Source: JAUVXJ01 sp034430275
GTDB taxonomy: Bacteria > Chloroflexota > Anaerolineae > UBA7937 > B3-Chlor
Assembly (NCBI GenBank): GCA_034430275.1
Contig: DAOUEW010000027.1
Location: 1-7,779, forward strand
Length of the DNA: 7,779 nt
Reading direction: 5' to 3'
Shown here: positions 5,983 to 7,779 of the stretch, in pieces
Numbering within the stretch: position 1 is the first letter of the stretch
Layout of the letters: every line of letters starts with the position of its first letter
Program-made: the position numbers and the translations under genes
The notes under the pieces: generated by a model
What the model was told of the DNA's origin: nothing
Seen by the model: only the letters and a program-made list of their open reading frames with translations
Databases searched by the model: none

Positions 5983-7026
5983 CTAGTGCGAGAAAGGCCA
6001 TAGTCTGTAGTACGCCTTGATCGACTCCCACCGGTGAGCCAGCCCCCGGGGTTCAAAGATCAGAAAGAGTATGATCACCACGCCCCGGCTCATGAGAGCC
6101 AGTGAGGCCGCTGCCTGAGGGGCAACAACGGCAGATAGGATTGGGCCGACGATGGTGACCACTTCATCCAACAGCCTGAGGGATATGGCGCCAAAGATAG
6201 CTCCCGTGGTGCTGCCCATACCACCCACGATGAGCATGCCTAGATACCACACCGAATCAAAGAAGGGAAACTGAGTTGGACTGGCAAAAGCGTAGTAGTG
6301 AACCACCAGCGCGCCAGCCACACCGGCATAGACACAGCCGATGAAGAATGCCAGCAACTTATAAGCCCACAGATTGACCCCCATGACCTCAGCCGCCAGC
6401 TCGTTGTCTCTGATAGCGATGAAGGCTCTGCCTACCCTGGTGCGGACTAGGTTCTGGGCCAGGAATGTGGCCACACAGGCAATCGTGATCACCAGGTAGT
6501 ACCAGCTACTCTTGGACTTCAGCACAAAGCTGCCTATCTCAGGTCTGGGCACAGGCATACCATCAGCGCCACCGGTCACATCACGAAGTTGTATTACGAC
6601 CCAGATGATAATGAAATAGGCAGCTACTGTCGCCACAATCAGATAGAGGCCCTTGACCCTCAGTGATGGTAGACCGAAGATTGTCCCCACCAATCCGGCA
6701 GCCAGCGCGGCACAGGGCAGGGCTATCCAGAATGGCCAGCCAAGTCTGGCACATAGCACAGCAGAGGTATAGGCACCTACTGCCATGAAGGCAACATGAC
6801 CTAGGGAGATCTGCTCACAGTACCCGCTTAGAATACTCAGCCCGTGAACACTGATAATGGTGATCCCGGTTATGGTCATGATAGTGAGCATCCTATCATT
6901 CAGGAATAGAGGGCAGGTGAAGAGAAGGACGAGAAAGGCAAGCAGCAGCGCCCACTGCGCCCTAGTACGGACGATAGCCATATCCTGACCGTAGTTCTCC
7001 GAAAAGGTCCCACTGGGCAAACCCAT
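5983..7026 (-). CDS. livM: LivM-type permease of a branched-chain amino acid/amide ABC transporter
   Basis: This 347-residue integral membrane protein is one of the two permease subunits of a Liv/Urt-like importer. Family landmarks are seen in order: an N-terminal hydrophobic region (about 25-65), SGYCEQISLGHVAF (67-80), SLRVKGLYL (121-129), TGGADGM (151-157), the cytoplasmic coupling loop RVGRAFIAIRDNELAAEVMGV with its ends at 197 and 217, GGMGSTTGAIFGA (268-280) and the terminal EPRGL (325-329). Length is typical. The ATG at 7026 is preceded by AGAGGA 8 nt upstream. A Met at residue 16 would also be possible, but it lacks that support. The stop of livH lies 3 nt upstream, so the two are translationally linked. 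The soluble C-terminal tail (330-347) is short, so the ATPase is not fused to it as in some LivM-LivG fusions. The gene symbol denotes the family; the substrate is not proven. Confidence 0.92.
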   Translation of the reverse strand: MGLPSGTFSENYGQDMAIVRTRAQWALLLAFLVLLFTCPLFLNDRMLTIMTITGITIISVHGLSILSGYCEQISLGHVAFMAVGAYTSAVLCARLGWPFWIALPCAALAAGLVGTIFGLPSLRVKGLYLIVATVAAYFIIIWVVIQLRDVTGGADGMPVPRPEIGSFVLKSKSSWYYLVITIACVATFLAQNLVRTRVGRAFIAIRDNELAAEVMGVNLWAYKLLAFFIGCVYAGVAGALVVHYYAFASPTQFPFFDSVWYLGMLIVGGMGSTTGAIFGAISLRLLDEVVTIVGPILSAVVAPQAAASLALMSRGVVIILFLIFEPRGLAHRWESIKAYYRLWPFSH

Positions 7027-7029
7027 TTG

Positions 7030-7779
7030 TCAGATCCTCTCTATCTCGACCAGACCAAATAGACCATGGGGCCTGAAGATTAGCACGACTATTATGACTA
7101 TGAACGGGAAGACATTAGCCAGTCCACCGCCAGCAGGTAGCAGTGGGTCCAGGTACCCGGCAGCTACATTCTCCAGCACTCCCAGTGCTATTCCAGCGAC
7201 AATAGCCCCGCCAATTGAGTCCATCCCTCCCAAGAGCGCTACAGCCAATGTCTTCAGCCCGACACTATTCATCTCTACCATAACGCCAGATATGCCGCCC
7301 AACAGAATGCCGGCGATTACACCAACAACGGAGGCAATCACCCAGGAGAGGGCATAGACTGTAGTGACCCTGATGCCAGCACTCTGGACCACCTGCTCAT
7401 CCTCAGCGGTGGCTCTCATGGCCAGTCCAAGCTTGGTGTACCGAAAGAAAAGGACCAGTATCACCACGGCAACAACAGACACCATCAGTCCAATCGTCAT
7501 CTCCGGGGGTATGGATAGCTCACCAAATCGTAGGGTGAAAGTGGGTAGCACTCCGTGGTAAGTCTTATACTCGCCGCCCCAGATCAGGGTTGCCACCCCT
7601 TCCAGTATAGTGGCTAGTGCTAGGGTCATCATGACTACGGCTAGTAAGGGTTGACCCACCAGAGGCCGTAAGGTAAGCCGTTCTATCAGTAGGCCCATTA
7701 GGATGGCCACTACTATAGATAATAGCAGGCTGGCCCATACCGGCAGATTGAAGGTTACCAAGAAGGTATAGCCTACGTA
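7030..7779 (-). CDS. livH: LivH-type permease, N-terminus cut by window edge
   Basis: The frame is open to the right edge and encodes 249 residues of the second permease subunit. The first visible residues, YVGYTFLVTFNLPVW, match the usual region after the first helices of LivH, so the missing N terminus is probably about 40-50 residues. An apparent TTG start at 7761 is internal and not the true start. Landmarks are IERLTLRPLVG (32-42 of the visible part), the coupling loop with GLAMRATAEDEQVVQSAGI (118-136), GGMDSIGGAIVAG (184-196) and the terminal RPHGLFG (236-242). It pairs with the LivM-type protein 3 nt downstream to form the channel. No ATPase gene is downstream, so livG and livF homologues may lie beyond the right edge or elsewhere. 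Confidence 0.92.
   Translation of the reverse strand, partial: YVGYTFLVTFNLPVWASLLLSIVVAILMGLLIERLTLRPLVGQPLLAVVMMTLALATILEGVATLIWGGEYKTYHGVLPTFTLRFGELSIPPEMTIGLMVSVVAVVILVLFFRYTKLGLAMRATAEDEQVVQSAGIRVTTVYALSWVIASVVGVIAGILLGGISGVMVEMNSVGLKTLAVALLGGMDSIGGAIVAGIALGVLENVAAGYLDPLLPAGGGLANVFPFIVIIVVLIFRPHGLFGLVEIERI

Overview
The window looks like part of a bacterial chromosome of moderate to high G+C. The best guess at lineage is Chloroflexota (Anaerolineae/Dehalococcoidia-like). This rests on the long Pro/Thr/Ala linker right after the lipoprotein cysteine of the substrate-binding protein, on a branched-chain-type ABC system next to a DUF169 gene and an acyl-CoA ligase, and on GTG starts with strong Shine-Dalgarno sites. 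It is an inference; there is no rRNA or other taxonomic marker. I saw no tRNA, CRISPR array, insertion sequence or phage gene.

Layout: positions 2-163 hold the 3' end of an unidentified plus-strand gene. Everything else is on the minus strand and is best read from right to left. First comes a livH-type permease, cut by the right edge (7030-7779). A livM-type permease follows after 3 nt (5983-7026). Then comes a lipoprotein substrate-binding protein of the branched-chain amino acid/amide family (4465-5805), closed by a GC-rich hairpin. A 281-bp leader with repeats and a perfect palindrome precedes a DUF169 protein (3437-4183). An AMP-forming acyl-CoA synthetase (1733-3220) is followed by a strong hairpin. 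Last is an unrecognised four-helix membrane protein (467-1450), which has its own good sigma70-type promoter and faces the plus-strand fragment across a hairpin.

How the genes may work together: livH, livM and the binding protein form most of a high-affinity importer; the two ATPases are not in the window and may lie beyond the right edge. An acyl-CoA ligase and a DUF169 protein just downstream suggest uptake of a carboxylate or amino-acid-like compound and its activation to a CoA thioester. The substrate cannot be read from the sequence. The membrane protein gene appears to be a separate transcription unit.

Two proposed start corrections matter. The binding protein most likely starts at the GTG at 5805, not at an upstream codon at 5889. 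The membrane protein most likely starts at the ATG at 1450, not the TTG at 1465. The most unusual non-coding signals are two related hairpins (346-377 and 1628-1661) that look like one dispersed repeat family used at gene ends, and a duplicated leader motif plus a palindrome upstream of the DUF169 gene. No clearly new defence or mobile system is visible.
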